Shown here one piece after another: positions 21,282 through 30,309 of a DNA stretch of 64,000 nucleotides (the stretch's first letter is position 1; each line of letters starts with the position of its first letter). The notes below the pieces were generated by a model. It was not told the DNA's origin. It was given only the letters and a program-made list of their open reading frames with translations, and ran no database searches. The translations under genes and the position numbers were made by a program. This DNA is from a virus: IMG/VR virus record IMGVR_UViG_3300045825_000202, positions 1-64,000 of that record, one strand, 5' to 3'.

Positions 21282-22805
21282 ATGCCAGGTTTCAATCTAG
21301 TACGCAATTCACGCCTATTTTTTACTTCAAACGTTGCAGCTGCAACAGGTATTGTATCTCAGGGAACACTTACTTCCCTAGCTACTAATGGAGTAGGAAC
21401 TCAGGAAATTGCGGTAATGAATGGATTTAGTTTTAGCCAAGCTACCGCATCTCAAACAATCACAGTAAGCGAAGCGGGTAATACCCCTACACGTGGACAA
21501 CGCGCCTTTAATACGGCACTTCAAGCTGTAGACTTTAAGTTTACAACGTATATCCGTCCTCGTGGTGCTAATGCTACTACCGATATGGATGAAAAGGTTC
21601 TATGGAATGCTCTTCTTTCCGATGGTGCTGTTAACTTAGCCCCTACAGGTGTTACACAAGCAGGTAGCTTTAGTGCATCCGCTGCCACTATTGCTAGAAC
21701 TGGTACTACAAACGTAGTAACGTATACATGGACTGCTATTGATATTAGTACCGTACCAGGGTTTGCTCTAAATGATAGAGTTAATGTTGGTGGGGTAGTT
21801 AATACAGGTGGATTAGGATTTAATGGATCAGGTGTTATTACTACAGTCTCGGGATCTGTTGCCGCATGTACGGGTGTTATAGTTACAATGGATATTGCAC
21901 CAGACGGTACAGGTAACCCATCTACTACCACAGGTACTATTTACTTCTCTAAACAAAGTGCTCTTCTACGTAATGCTGTAGCAGGTACCGAAGCTGCTCA
22001 CGTTATGGCTACTGTAGGTCTATCTGGTAAGAACCAATTGCAAAAGTTTGGTTTAGTAGTTATTGTTGACCAAGCTACCTACATTATTGATAATGCAGCA
22101 CTTGACCAAGCTATTATTGACTTTGGTATTGATGGTATTGCCTCTGTTGAGTGGACTGGTAAAGGTACTGTTCTTCGTGTGCTAGCAACAGGTACAGGTA
22201 TTGCAGGTACATTTGGTGGATCTTTAACAGGTTCCTATACCGCAGCTGCAGGTCCTACAGTTTCAGCAGGTAACTTCATTACTAAGAAACTATCTACAGC
22301 TACTCTAGCTTCTACTTTTAGAGGTAAAGGTACTAGTGCTAAGGTATACACAGTTGCTATAACTGGTGGTACTGTTACTATTGCTAATAATATTACGTAT
22401 GTAACTCCAGATAGTTTAGGTGTTGTGAATGTGCCAATCGGCTATTTTACAGGTACTCGCGCTATCTCAGGTAGTATTACTGCTTACCTAAAAACCGGTG
22501 CAGGCAATACAACTAATACACTTCTAACCGACTTGCTTGCTGCTAACGCAGAAACTAAGTACTTCTTAGAACTACAGCTAGGTGGAGCTAATAACTCTGT
22601 TAAAGTAGAGTTTGAATTCCCTACTGTTACACTACAAGTTCCCACTGTAGACGTTAAAGATGTGGTATCTACTAGTATTAGTTTCGTAGCTCAAGGTGCT
22701 CAACTTCCTGACTCTAGTGCTACAGCGCTTGCAGATGCTTCAGCTACTAGTTACTATGACGTAGAAGCACTAACAGATATGATAGTTCGTTACTACTCAG
22801 TTTAA
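21282..22805 (+). CDS. Major tail tube protein, 507 aa
   Basis: An AAAGGA ribosome binding site precedes the ATG. It has a short charged start (MPGFNLVRNSRLFFTS), a high Gly/Thr/Ala content and beta-strand pattern, and RPRG...MDEKVLWNALL typical of tube proteins. It is longer than lambda V-like proteins and about the size of the T5 tube protein, so an extra outer domain (roughly 130-250) is likely. A terminator follows, which fits a highly expressed gene, and the chaperone pair comes next. Confidence 0.8.
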   Translation: MPGFNLVRNSRLFFTSNVAAATGIVSQGTLTSLATNGVGTQEIAVMNGFSFSQATASQTITVSEAGNTPTRGQRAFNTALQAVDFKFTTYIRPRGANATTDMDEKVLWNALLSDGAVNLAPTGVTQAGSFSASAATIARTGTTNVVTYTWTAIDISTVPGFALNDRVNVGGVVNTGGLGFNGSGVITTVSGSVAACTGVIVTMDIAPDGTGNPSTTTGTIYFSKQSALLRNAVAGTEAAHVMATVGLSGKNQLQKFGLVVIVDQATYIIDNAALDQAIIDFGIDGIASVEWTGKGTVLRVLATGTGIAGTFGGSLTGSYTAAAGPTVSAGNFITKKLSTATLASTFRGKGTSAKVYTVAITGGTVTIANNITYVTPDSLGVVNVPIGYFTGTRAISGSITAYLKTGAGNTTNTLLTDLLAANAETKYFLELQLGGANNSVKVEFEFPTVTLQVPTVDVKDVVSTSISFVAQGAQLPDSSATALADASATSYYDVEALTDMIVRYYSV

Positions 22806-22816
22806 GGTTTTTCTGT

Positions 22817-22845
22817 CGCCGGCTTGATCACCGGCGGCTCTTTTT
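22817..22845 (+). terminator. Intrinsic terminator after the tail tube gene
   Basis: A stem CGCCGG/CCGGCG (22817-22822 with 22831-22836) with an 8-base loop is followed by GCTCTTTTT. Confidence 0.85.
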
Positions 22846-22877
22846 AATCAAGTGTTACAATAATTAAAGGAACACAA

Positions 22878-23312
22878 ATGTCAGATGTAATTACCCCAGT
22901 TTTAAGTCTTAAATCCCTATTAGTGCCTAGTAAGGCTGCAGAAGTTGAGTACCCCGGGTTAGACGGATTTAAACTCAATGTGTGCTTTCTATCTCGAGAG
23001 ACTTTAATTAATATTCGTAAGAAAGCTACTAGTATTACTTATAAGAAACATCAGCCAATCGAAGAACTAGACGATGACCTGTTTCTTAAGTTTTACGTTG
23101 CAGAAACAGTAAAAGGATGGTCGGGCTTTAAACTAGCATATCTCGAAAAACTAGCTCCAGTTGAGTTAGCAGGACAGAACCTAGAAGCAGAACTAGAGTA
23201 TAGTGCAGATAATGCCTTATTCCTTATGAAGAATTCCTCTGACTTTGATAGTTTCATTAGTGAAATTGTTACAGAACTAGCAAATTTTACGAAAGCCAGT
23301 GCCTCGGCTTAA
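22878..23312 (+). CDS. Tail assembly chaperone (G-like), 144 aa
   Basis: AAAGGA precedes the ATG. It lies between the tube and tape measure genes, where siphophages encode the chaperone that coats the tape measure. The fold pattern (acidic helices, short beta region) and length fit lambda gpG. Near its end a slippery AAATTTT lets part of the ribosomes shift to the -1 frame and make a longer G-T product. Confidence 0.8.
   Translation: MSDVITPVLSLKSLLVPSKAAEVEYPGLDGFKLNVCFLSRETLINIRKKATSITYKKHQPIEELDDDLFLKFYVAETVKGWSGFKLAYLEKLAPVELAGQNLEAELEYSADNALFLMKNSSDFDSFISEIVTELANFTKASASA
23282..23288 (+). other. Programmed -1 frameshift site (A AAT TTT)
   Basis: In the zero frame the heptamer reads as gcA AAT TTT, an exact X XXY YYZ slip site. 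The -1 frame is open from 23264 to 23659, so slipping joins the 144-aa protein to the downstream 101-aa frame. The same device is established for lambda G/GT and is widely conserved. Confidence 0.75.
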
Positions 23313-23353
23313 ATAATCAAATAGACTCTTATTTAAGAAACGTCTCTTTAGGA

Positions 23354-23659
23354 ATGACTAAAGAGACGTATCTTGAAATGTGCGAAACCTTAGGTAATAC
23401 CCCCTTACCTGAAGAAATACCTTTAGAGCTAGAAGACCTATTTATCGAAGTACAATACGCTTTTTCAATATATAGTGAGCTTCGAGATGACTGGGATACG
23501 ATGAACGGAGATTTTCTAGGTAAGCACTTAGAGGGTATATTAGATATATTTATTATAAACGACGTACCGGCAGAAGATAGAAAGGTACTGCTATCTATTA
23601 TAAATATAATAGATAAATGTAGAGTAAAGATTAGTAGGGAAAATAAACCCAAAAACTAA
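23354..23659 (+). CDS. T-part of the tail chaperone, 101 aa (read as G-T fusion)
   Basis: The frame is -1 relative to the preceding gene and open well into it. An in-frame ATG at 23354 exists, but GAATG has no good ribosome site; the sequence before it (SYLRNVSLG) already looks like protein. Expression mainly through the frameshift is therefore likely. It is acidic and helical, as in gpT, which links the tape measure to tube subunits. Confidence 0.75.
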   Translation: MTKETYLEMCETLGNTPLPEEIPLELEDLFIEVQYAFSIYSELRDDWDTMNGDFLGKHLEGILDIFIINDVPAEDRKVLLSIINIIDKCRVKISRENKPKN

Positions 23660-23689
23660 GCCCACTATAACTATAGTGGGCTTTTTTAT
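23658..23689 (+). terminator. Intrinsic terminator before the tape measure promoter
   Basis: An 11-bp stem (23658-23668 with 23673-23683, AAGCCCACTAT) with a 4-base loop ends in TTTTTT. Confidence 0.9.
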
Positions 23690-23708
23690 GGTTGAATAAA
23701 TTTATACC

Positions 23709-23737
23709 TTGACCCTAGGCTGCATAAGTGCTATAAT
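23709..23737 (+). promoter_or_regulatory. Promoter of the tape measure gene
   Basis: TTGACC (23709-23714), 17 bases, TATAAT (23732-23737). Its -35 half is a copy of the dispersed TGACCCTAGG element, and its spacer end (CATAAGTGC) matches other late-region promoters. Confidence 0.85.
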
Positions 23738-23796
23738 AGGGGTAGATAAAATTAGTACCTCTATGTTTTAGTGTATAGGTATACCGGAGATAATAC

Positions 23797-26700
23797 ATGG
23801 CAGATAACACAGTAAATATTAAGTTACAATTAACCGCCTTAGGTATAAAAGAGGCTAATAGTGATGCAGTAGCTTTATCCAGTAATTTAGATAAAGCTGT
23901 AAAGACTGCTGATGTAATAAAGAAAACCGCTGCAGCTAGTGGTACAGGAGAGTCTAAGACCGCTAGAAGTTTAGGTATAGGGGCAGGTACAGGATCTGCA
24001 GCAAGCGACTTTGCCGCTCAAGCCTCAGGGCTTGGCGGGCTAGTTCACCTATATGCTACATTTGCAGCTAACTTATTTGCTGTAAGTGCTGGCTTTACTA
24101 TGTTAAGTAAAGCTATGGATACAACTAATCTAGTAGCAGGTCTAGATCAGATTGGCGCATCAGTAGGTAAGAACCTAGGTAGCCTATCTAAGCAGATGGT
24201 AGATATTGCTAATGGAGCTATATCGCTTCAACAAGCTATGAGATCTACAGCTATGGCTACCTCAGGAGGTATGACTAACGATCAGATTCTTAGAATGACC
24301 AAGGTGGCTCAACAGGCGTCTCTCGCGCTAGGCAGAGACTTACCAGACTCTATGGACCGCTTAACAAAAGGTATCATTAAGACGCAGCCAGAACTACTAG
24401 ATGAGCTAGGTATTATGACTCGTGTGATTCCTGCACAATCTGCATACGCAGAAAAGATAGGTAAAACAGTTACTAGTCTTACTACATTTGAAAAGCAACA
24501 AGCTTTCGCGAATGCTGTACTAGAAGAAGGTGAGAAGAAGTTTGGAGCTATTGCTCTACAATCTAATCCTTACTCTAAAATACTAGCAGGTCTAACTAAC
24601 CTAGCTCAAACTGGGTTATCTTTAGTAAATACAGTATTAGCACCATTAGTTGCTATGCTTGCTAGTAGTCCTACAGGTCTAGCAATTGCAATAGGAGCAG
24701 TAGCTTCAATGCTGCTAAAACAAGCAATTCCTACAATGGGAATGCTTAAAGAAAATACTTTAGCAGCAGCAGAACAGTCTAAGCTACTTGCAGTAACTAA
24801 GTCTATTGAAGCACAAAAAGGTTACCAAGCAGAAGCTTTAGCTGCTAAAGCAGCTGCAGTAGAGATTAGTAACACTAAATTAGCTGCGCTAAAAGAGTCA
24901 GAAGATGCTGCTAAAACTGCAGCTACGAATAATATAGCAACTGCTAAAGCTAATAGTGCTTTAGTAATAGCTAATGCTAAAAAAGAATTTGAAATATCTA
25001 AGCAGACAGCAGATAACCTAGCGGAAGAAAAAGTATCAGCACTTGTACGTGTAGAAACTAAAATTAAAGAGTTATCTGATAAAGAATTAGCTAAAGGTGG
25101 TAAGCCTTCTGCAGCGTATAAACTATTAAATACACCAGATATAAATTCTGTAACGCAAGAACAGTTGAATAGAGTAGAATCAACTGCTAAAGGCTACGAT
25201 ACTAAAGCTGTAAAGGCTAACTTAGCAGGTAACGAAGAACTATACCAATCTAACAAAAAGAATGCAGCAATGCAAAGAGAGTACATCTCTACTATTTTAG
25301 ATGTACAAAAAGCACATAACTCCTATACAGGCTCTTTAACAGAAGGTACAGCAAAAGTAGCGGCTGTAGAACTAAAAGCATCTACGGCAGTACAGAATGC
25401 TATATCCGCAGAGTCCGAAGCGCATAAAAACTCCGCTATAGTAGTAGCAGAAGCATCCGTAAAGAAAGTACTAGCAGAGAATGCGGCTACTTTAGCAGCT
25501 GAAGAATACGTAAAGACTAGTTTACAAAATGAGAGTATACTATCTACAGGTAGACATACTCGTATGATAGCTGATAGAGCTTTATTACAGGCTGCATCAG
25601 ACTCTATAGTATCTCAGTCTTCACAAACTGCTTCCACTAAAGGGTTTACAGCAGCTATGTCTGAAGCGTATAAGTCAGTCACTATAGCTATGTCAGGTGC
25701 TTCTAGTGAAATGGTGAAAATAGGTACTACTACAGATGAGTCCGGTAAACAGATTGATAATTTTGAGAAAGTCACTACTCCTGCAATGGGTAAAGTACGA
25801 GGGGGGTGGACGTTATTAAAGTCAGCCGTAGTATCAGCTACTAGTGTAGTTACTACAGCATTATCTGCTTTCCAAAGCATATTTATATACGTAGGTATTG
25901 CAATTGCAATATACCAAACTTTTAATAGTGTACTAAGTAGTTCAGCAAAAGAATCTGCTGCCTTCAATGACTCACTAGAAACCTTAAAATCTTCTTTCGA
26001 TAATATTGATAGAACCATTGATGTAATAAGTAAGAAAGACCCATTAGGTAGTATGAGTATAGTATCTACTCAAGCACTAGCTAATGCATTTAATGACCTT
26101 ACTACTAATCTAGACGCTACTATTAGTAGATTTGAAAAATTAGTAGTAGCTAGAAGTGGCTGGGATTCTGCTAAAAATTGGTTATTTGATATGTTTGGAC
26201 AGGGAGACGCAGATAAGTTAGCTGCTAGTGTATCAATGTCTATTGTAGATGCTATGAAAGTAATGGAGGAAGGTCCTGCTAAAGAAGCAGTTAAATCTTC
26301 TCTTACTAATCTTATTGGTAAAGGCATAGACCCTAGTAACTTTAATTCAATTAATTCGGCAATTAAAGATTTAGATGAGAATAAGATTTTAGGAGTTGCT
26401 AACGCTACAGATAAACTATTACAGACTGCTAATAGAAATGCAAATAATGCAGCCTCCGCGCTAACAGCATTTGCCACAGCCTTAGCAGATATTGCAAAAC
26501 AAAATACTGTAATGGGTAACAAACTTATCCCTACAGATGATTATAGTAAATTAGGTATTGAGTTAGGTAAAGGAGCAGTATCGCTAAACGAAGCTTTAAA
26601 AGATCCTATTAACAGTTTAAAAGCATTAGCTGCGTTATCTAAAGATATTAGTACACTAAGTCTATTGCCTAGAGATACAGCTGTAGAGCTAGGTGGGGCT

Positions 26701-29046
26701 AGTAAGCAAATAGACGCTATACTAAGTAGTTTAGGTAACTTGGATAGACAAAAAGCATCTCTTGAGGCTTCTATTTCTAAGACACAGGCTACATTAGAGG
26801 CTGGAACTTCTAGAACAGACTATGGTGTCAGACTAGTATCAGATAGAGACCTAGAGATCGCTCAAAAAATACATGATATTGATGCTAGTAGATTAGTTGC
26901 TATTGATGTAAGTATATCAAAACAAAAAGCAGCCGCAGAAGATATGCGCACTAAATTTAAGGATATAGGTACTGAATTTGCTACTGCTAGTTTTAATAAT
27001 CTTGCTAAAGGATTTAAGATTGCGCTACAAGAAGCTTCTATTACTTCTGCTAAAGGCTACTTAGATGTTATGAAGCAAGCAGGAATGGGTGTAGCAGCAG
27101 CAAAAACTGAGGCAGGTATTAACCAAGCAGAGTTTGCAGTACAACGTGCAGCAATAGAGGCTAATTTAAGTGTTATACAAAGTCAAAATAGTTTAAAACT
27201 ATCCATTGACCTACTTAGACTAGTAAATGAACGTACTAATCTATATGCTGAAAGAGATGCTCTTAAGGCTCAAGGTATTCCTACTAGAGGAGTTGATACT
27301 AAGATTGAAGCTAATGTTGTAGCATTAACACAGATGTCTACTAGAATAAGTAAGTCTAATATCGACCCTAAGTTATTAGCAAAAGATGCTGCTTCTAAAA
27401 CCCCTTCTGCCGATACATTAGAGTTAATGAAGACTATTCCTGGGTATATGTCTGAACTTATGGGAGCTATGGGACAATTAGCTAAAATTGATGCAGCAGC
27501 AGGTGCTTCTAGTTTTGCAAGCAAACAGAAAATATTTGTAGCATCAATAGATAGTATGAAGGAAGCTGAAACTCTTAATATTACTGCGCTAACTACTGAT
27601 AAAGAAAAGTTAGCCTATACTGAAAAACTAAGTAGTACATACGACGCTAATCTTAGTAGTCTAATACTAACTACAGATCAGGATATACTAAGAAGAAACT
27701 ATGCTAAAGATCTATTAGAATATGCTAAACAACAATCTGCAATTGACAAGAGTGGAAGTAAAGCACCTGAAGCAGCTAAAAAAGCGCAAGTAGAATTAGA
27801 TAGAGCTAGATCAGAAAGATTACGTAAATTTAATACTGATGATCAAGTACTATCATCTGAAGCACTTAATAAAAAGGAAGCAGGGGAAAATGCCTTAGCT
27901 AAAGTTAAGTCTGATTACGCATTAAAAGATAAGCAAGCAAGTACTGATCTATTTAAAGCTCAGAATGACGGACAGCAACAGGCACTAAAATATTTAGATG
28001 ATTCTGGCTTACTATCTGCCAAAGAATATGCTAAACGTGTAGAAATTTTAGCGTTATCAGTAGCAGAAGCACAGTATGCTCAGGAAACTGCAAATATTAA
28101 CAAGAAAGATTCTGACTCTAGAAGAGATGCAGAAGAAGCACTTAGAGTATTGAAACGTGAAAACGCTATGCCTGGAGCAGTACAGAGAGATACTACTCCA
28201 GCAACAGATGCATTAAAGCAGTTAAACGTAGATACTACAAATGCTTTAGCTTTATCCGCCCAAGTTTATGATAATACGGTTCAAGGTATTAAAAATACTG
28301 CAGAAGCAGTAGCTAAGTCAAGCGATTGGATTACTGGGGCACAAAAAGGATTGCAATCTTATGCTAAAACTGCTGCAGATGTAGCAGGAAATACTAATAC
28401 TGCATTTACTAATGCATTTAAAGGTATGGAAGATGCATTAGTTAGTTTTGTTACTACAGGTAAGTTAGACTTTAATAGTCTTGCTAATTCTATAATAGCA
28501 GATATGGTTAGAATTGCTGTACAACAATCAGTAACTGGACCACTTGCTAATGCTGGAATGAGTTTTATATCTAGTATGTTTAGTAGTGGTAGCAGTGGTT
28601 CTTCTATTCCAGCAGGAACCTTTCCAAGCGCAAAAGGTAATGCTTTTGGTAGTACCGGGGTTCAAGCTTTTGCTAAAGGATCAGGATTTAGTAACTCTAT
28701 AGTATCAAACCCTACATTATTTAAGTTTGCTAGTGGTACAGGACTTATGGGTGAAGCAGGTCCTGAAGCTATCATGCCTCTTACTAGAGATGCTACAGGT
28801 ACGTTAGGAGTCAGAAGCGCTGGTATTAATCAATCTAACGGTAATAACGTTGTTATAAACATTATTGAATCGAAAGAAAAAGCAGGTACGCAGGAACGTG
28901 ATAATAAGAACGGTGTAGATATGATTAGCATATTTGTTGAGAAGGTTAAGTCCTCTTTAGCAGGTGATATTACTAGTGGTAATGGTTCGGTACCTAATGC
29001 GTTAAGTCGCACATATGGCCTTAATAGGTCAGTAGGAGCATATTAA
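23797..29046 (+). CDS. Tape measure protein, 1749 aa
   Basis: The largest-but-one gene of the window is Ala-rich and helical with long coiled-coil stretches (about 330-620 and 990-1500). It has hydrophobic segments near 85-110, 265-300 and 700-725, and a Gly/Ser-rich C-terminus with LMGEAGPEAIMPL, a common tape measure ending. At about 0.15 nm per residue the tail would be roughly 260 nm long. It sets tail length and probably enters the envelope at DNA ejection. No peptidase motif was seen. Frames on the opposite strand are shadows. Confidence 0.93.
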   Translation: MADNTVNIKLQLTALGIKEANSDAVALSSNLDKAVKTADVIKKTAAASGTGESKTARSLGIGAGTGSAASDFAAQASGLGGLVHLYATFAANLFAVSAGFTMLSKAMDTTNLVAGLDQIGASVGKNLGSLSKQMVDIANGAISLQQAMRSTAMATSGGMTNDQILRMTKVAQQASLALGRDLPDSMDRLTKGIIKTQPELLDELGIMTRVIPAQSAYAEKIGKTVTSLTTFEKQQAFANAVLEEGEKKFGAIALQSNPYSKILAGLTNLAQTGLSLVNTVLAPLVAMLASSPTGLAIAIGAVASMLLKQAIPTMGMLKENTLAAAEQSKLLAVTKSIEAQKGYQAEALAAKAAAVEISNTKLAALKESEDAAKTAATNNIATAKANSALVIANAKKEFEISKQTADNLAEEKVSALVRVETKIKELSDKELAKGGKPSAAYKLLNTPDINSVTQEQLNRVESTAKGYDTKAVKANLAGNEELYQSNKKNAAMQREYISTILDVQKAHNSYTGSLTEGTAKVAAVELKASTAVQNAISAESEAHKNSAIVVAEASVKKVLAENAATLAAEEYVKTSLQNESILSTGRHTRMIADRALLQAASDSIVSQSSQTASTKGFTAAMSEAYKSVTIAMSGASSEMVKIGTTTDESGKQIDNFEKVTTPAMGKVRGGWTLLKSAVVSATSVVTTALSAFQSIFIYVGIAIAIYQTFNSVLSSSAKESAAFNDSLETLKSSFDNIDRTIDVISKKDPLGSMSIVSTQALANAFNDLTTNLDATISRFEKLVVARSGWDSAKNWLFDMFGQGDADKLAASVSMSIVDAMKVMEEGPAKEAVKSSLTNLIGKGIDPSNFNSINSAIKDLDENKILGVANATDKLLQTANRNANNAASALTAFATALADIAKQNTVMGNKLIPTDDYSKLGIELGKGAVSLNEALKDPINSLKALAALSKDISTLSLLPRDTAVELGGASKQIDAILSSLGNLDRQKASLEASISKTQATLEAGTSRTDYGVRLVSDRDLEIAQKIHDIDASRLVAIDVSISKQKAAAEDMRTKFKDIGTEFATASFNNLAKGFKIALQEASITSAKGYLDVMKQAGMGVAAAKTEAGINQAEFAVQRAAIEANLSVIQSQNSLKLSIDLLRLVNERTNLYAERDALKAQGIPTRGVDTKIEANVVALTQMSTRISKSNIDPKLLAKDAASKTPSADTLELMKTIPGYMSELMGAMGQLAKIDAAAGASSFASKQKIFVASIDSMKEAETLNITALTTDKEKLAYTEKLSSTYDANLSSLILTTDQDILRRNYAKDLLEYAKQQSAIDKSGSKAPEAAKKAQVELDRARSERLRKFNTDDQVLSSEALNKKEAGENALAKVKSDYALKDKQASTDLFKAQNDGQQQALKYLDDSGLLSAKEYAKRVEILALSVAEAQYAQETANINKKDSDSRRDAEEALRVLKRENAMPGAVQRDTTPATDALKQLNVDTTNALALSAQVYDNTVQGIKNTAEAVAKSSDWITGAQKGLQSYAKTAADVAGNTNTAFTNAFKGMEDALVSFVTTGKLDFNSLANSIIADMVRIAVQQSVTGPLANAGMSFISSMFSSGSSGSSIPAGTFPSAKGNAFGSTGVQAFAKGSGFSNSIVSNPTLFKFASGTGLMGEAGPEAIMPLTRDATGTLGVRSAGINQSNGNNVVINIIESKEKAGTQERDNKNGVDMISIFVEKVKSSLAGDITSGNGSVPNALSRTYGLNRSVGAY

Positions 29047-29396
29047 TGGCAACATGGCCCACAACCTTACCAAGTCCTACAAGTGGCTTCAGTATAGCCC
29101 CTGTAGATCAAACTATTCGTACTGATATGGAAGTTGGATCTGCAAGGGTGCGTAGACGTACTTCTGCTAGAAATGATATGATGACTACTACATGGCTTAT
29201 GACAAATGACCAAGTAGCAATATTTAGAACATGGTTTACAACTACTATAAATGGTGGAGTTACTTGGTTTACAGTAAGTTTACCAGTAGGTTCCACTGTT
29301 TATAGTTCAGTAAATGCAAGATTTAAAGGCCCCTATACGATTGATCACGTAGGTGGGATATATTGGAAAATTAACGGAACTTTAGAAATACAATAA
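29046..29396 (+). CDS. Minor tail protein (M-like), 116 aa
   Basis: The start overlaps the tape measure stop (TAATG). It opens MATWPTTLPSPTSGFSI, a signature start of the DUF6453/gpM-like family, with a WFTTTINGGVTWFTVSLP core. In lambda the M-L-K-I-J order follows the tape measure, and the same order is seen here. It likely forms part of the tail tip ring. Confidence 0.75.
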   Translation: MATWPTTLPSPTSGFSIAPVDQTIRTDMEVGSARVRRRTSARNDMMTTTWLMTNDQVAIFRTWFTTTINGGVTWFTVSLPVGSTVYSSVNARFKGPYTIDHVGGIYWKINGTLEIQ

Positions 29397-29398
29397 TT

Positions 29399-29926
29399 AT
29401 GTCAGATACTACTCTAACTCAAGCTTTAAAGGAAGCGTACGCAAGTGCTCCTTCTAATGTTATCATATATAGTACGATGGAATTATTCCATTCTGCGTTT
29501 ATTACTCCTATTAGGGTAGTAAGGGACTATCAAGACTTAGTAAATGCTAGACTAGAAGCTACTGCACCTAGAGATGCAGGACAACTAGTTACTTTTACTG
29601 CATTTAACTTTGACTTTACAAAACCTGAGGTAACTTCAACAGGATTACCTCAGGTTACTATTACTATAGATAACGTAGATAGGTCAATTGTTGCTAATAT
29701 TGAAAAGGCTATATCCTCTACTGAGTTAGTATCTGTTATATATAGAGAGTTTATTAGTACTGATCTTAGTGCCCCTCAAAATAACCCCCCTATTACTATG
29801 ACTATACTAAGTATAACAGCAGATGTACATAAGGTTACAGCAACTGCAGGATTTATGAATCTTATGAATAAGAAATTCCCTACACAGGAATATACTGCTA
29901 CAGTATTCCCTGGGTTACTACCGTGA
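29399..29926 (+). CDS. Minor tail protein (L-like), 175 aa
   Basis: It occupies the gpL position. DTTLTQALKEAYASAP and the beta-rich body with TFTAFNFDF...LPQVTITIDNV fit the DUF1833 family of tail tip proteins. No Cys cluster is present, so the iron-sulphur site of lambda gpL seems absent. It overlaps the next gene by four bases. Confidence 0.75.
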   Translation: MSDTTLTQALKEAYASAPSNVIIYSTMELFHSAFITPIRVVRDYQDLVNARLEATAPRDAGQLVTFTAFNFDFTKPEVTSTGLPQVTITIDNVDRSIVANIEKAISSTELVSVIYREFISTDLSAPQNNPPITMTILSITADVHKVTATAGFMNLMNKKFPTQEYTATVFPGLLP

Positions 29927-30309
29927 GCTATACTAAGTACATAGGTATCCCATGGCAGGCCGGGGCCCAAGGGCCAAATAGTTATGATTGTATGGCCTTC
30001 TTTAGGTTAATACAGAAAGAACACTTTGGAATAGAAGTACCTATTATTATTGCACCAGACTATGAAGATCAATACTGTCTTGCAGATATGTTTAGTACTA
30101 ATCCTGAAAGAGATAAGTGGATTAGCATACCTAAAGCTGAGGAAGGCTGCGCAGTACTAGTACATAGACCTATGCATATAGGAGTATGGTTAAATATAGA
30201 TGGAGGGGGAGTGTTACACTGTACTAGAGGTATAGGAGTAATATTTACCAAAGATAGTTCCTGGCCCTTCAGTGGGTTCGGCAGAAAAGAATACTTTAGG
30301 CACGAATAA
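29923..30309 (+). CDS. NlpC/P60-family tail hydrolase (K-like), 128 aa
   Basis: The catalytic Cys is in NSYDCMAFFR (residue about 23) and the His in HIGVWL (about 85). A following GGGVLHCT supplies the last strand and polar residue. It would cut cell-wall peptides during DNA entry or act in tip assembly. Lambda K also has a JAB domain, which is missing here. Confidence 0.85.
   Translation: MSYTKYIGIPWQAGAQGPNSYDCMAFFRLIQKEHFGIEVPIIIAPDYEDQYCLADMFSTNPERDKWISIPKAEEGCAVLVHRPMHIGVWLNIDGGGVLHCTRGIGVIFTKDSSWPFSGFGRKEYFRHE

Noticed and set aside
23354-23659. Independently initiated gene as the main expression route
   Set aside because: Weak start context and a canonical slip site in the right frame favour expression through -1 frameshifting.
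25614-26522. Long leftward frames opposite the tape measure gene
   Set aside because: Mirror frames of an Ala-rich helical gene; no start signals.
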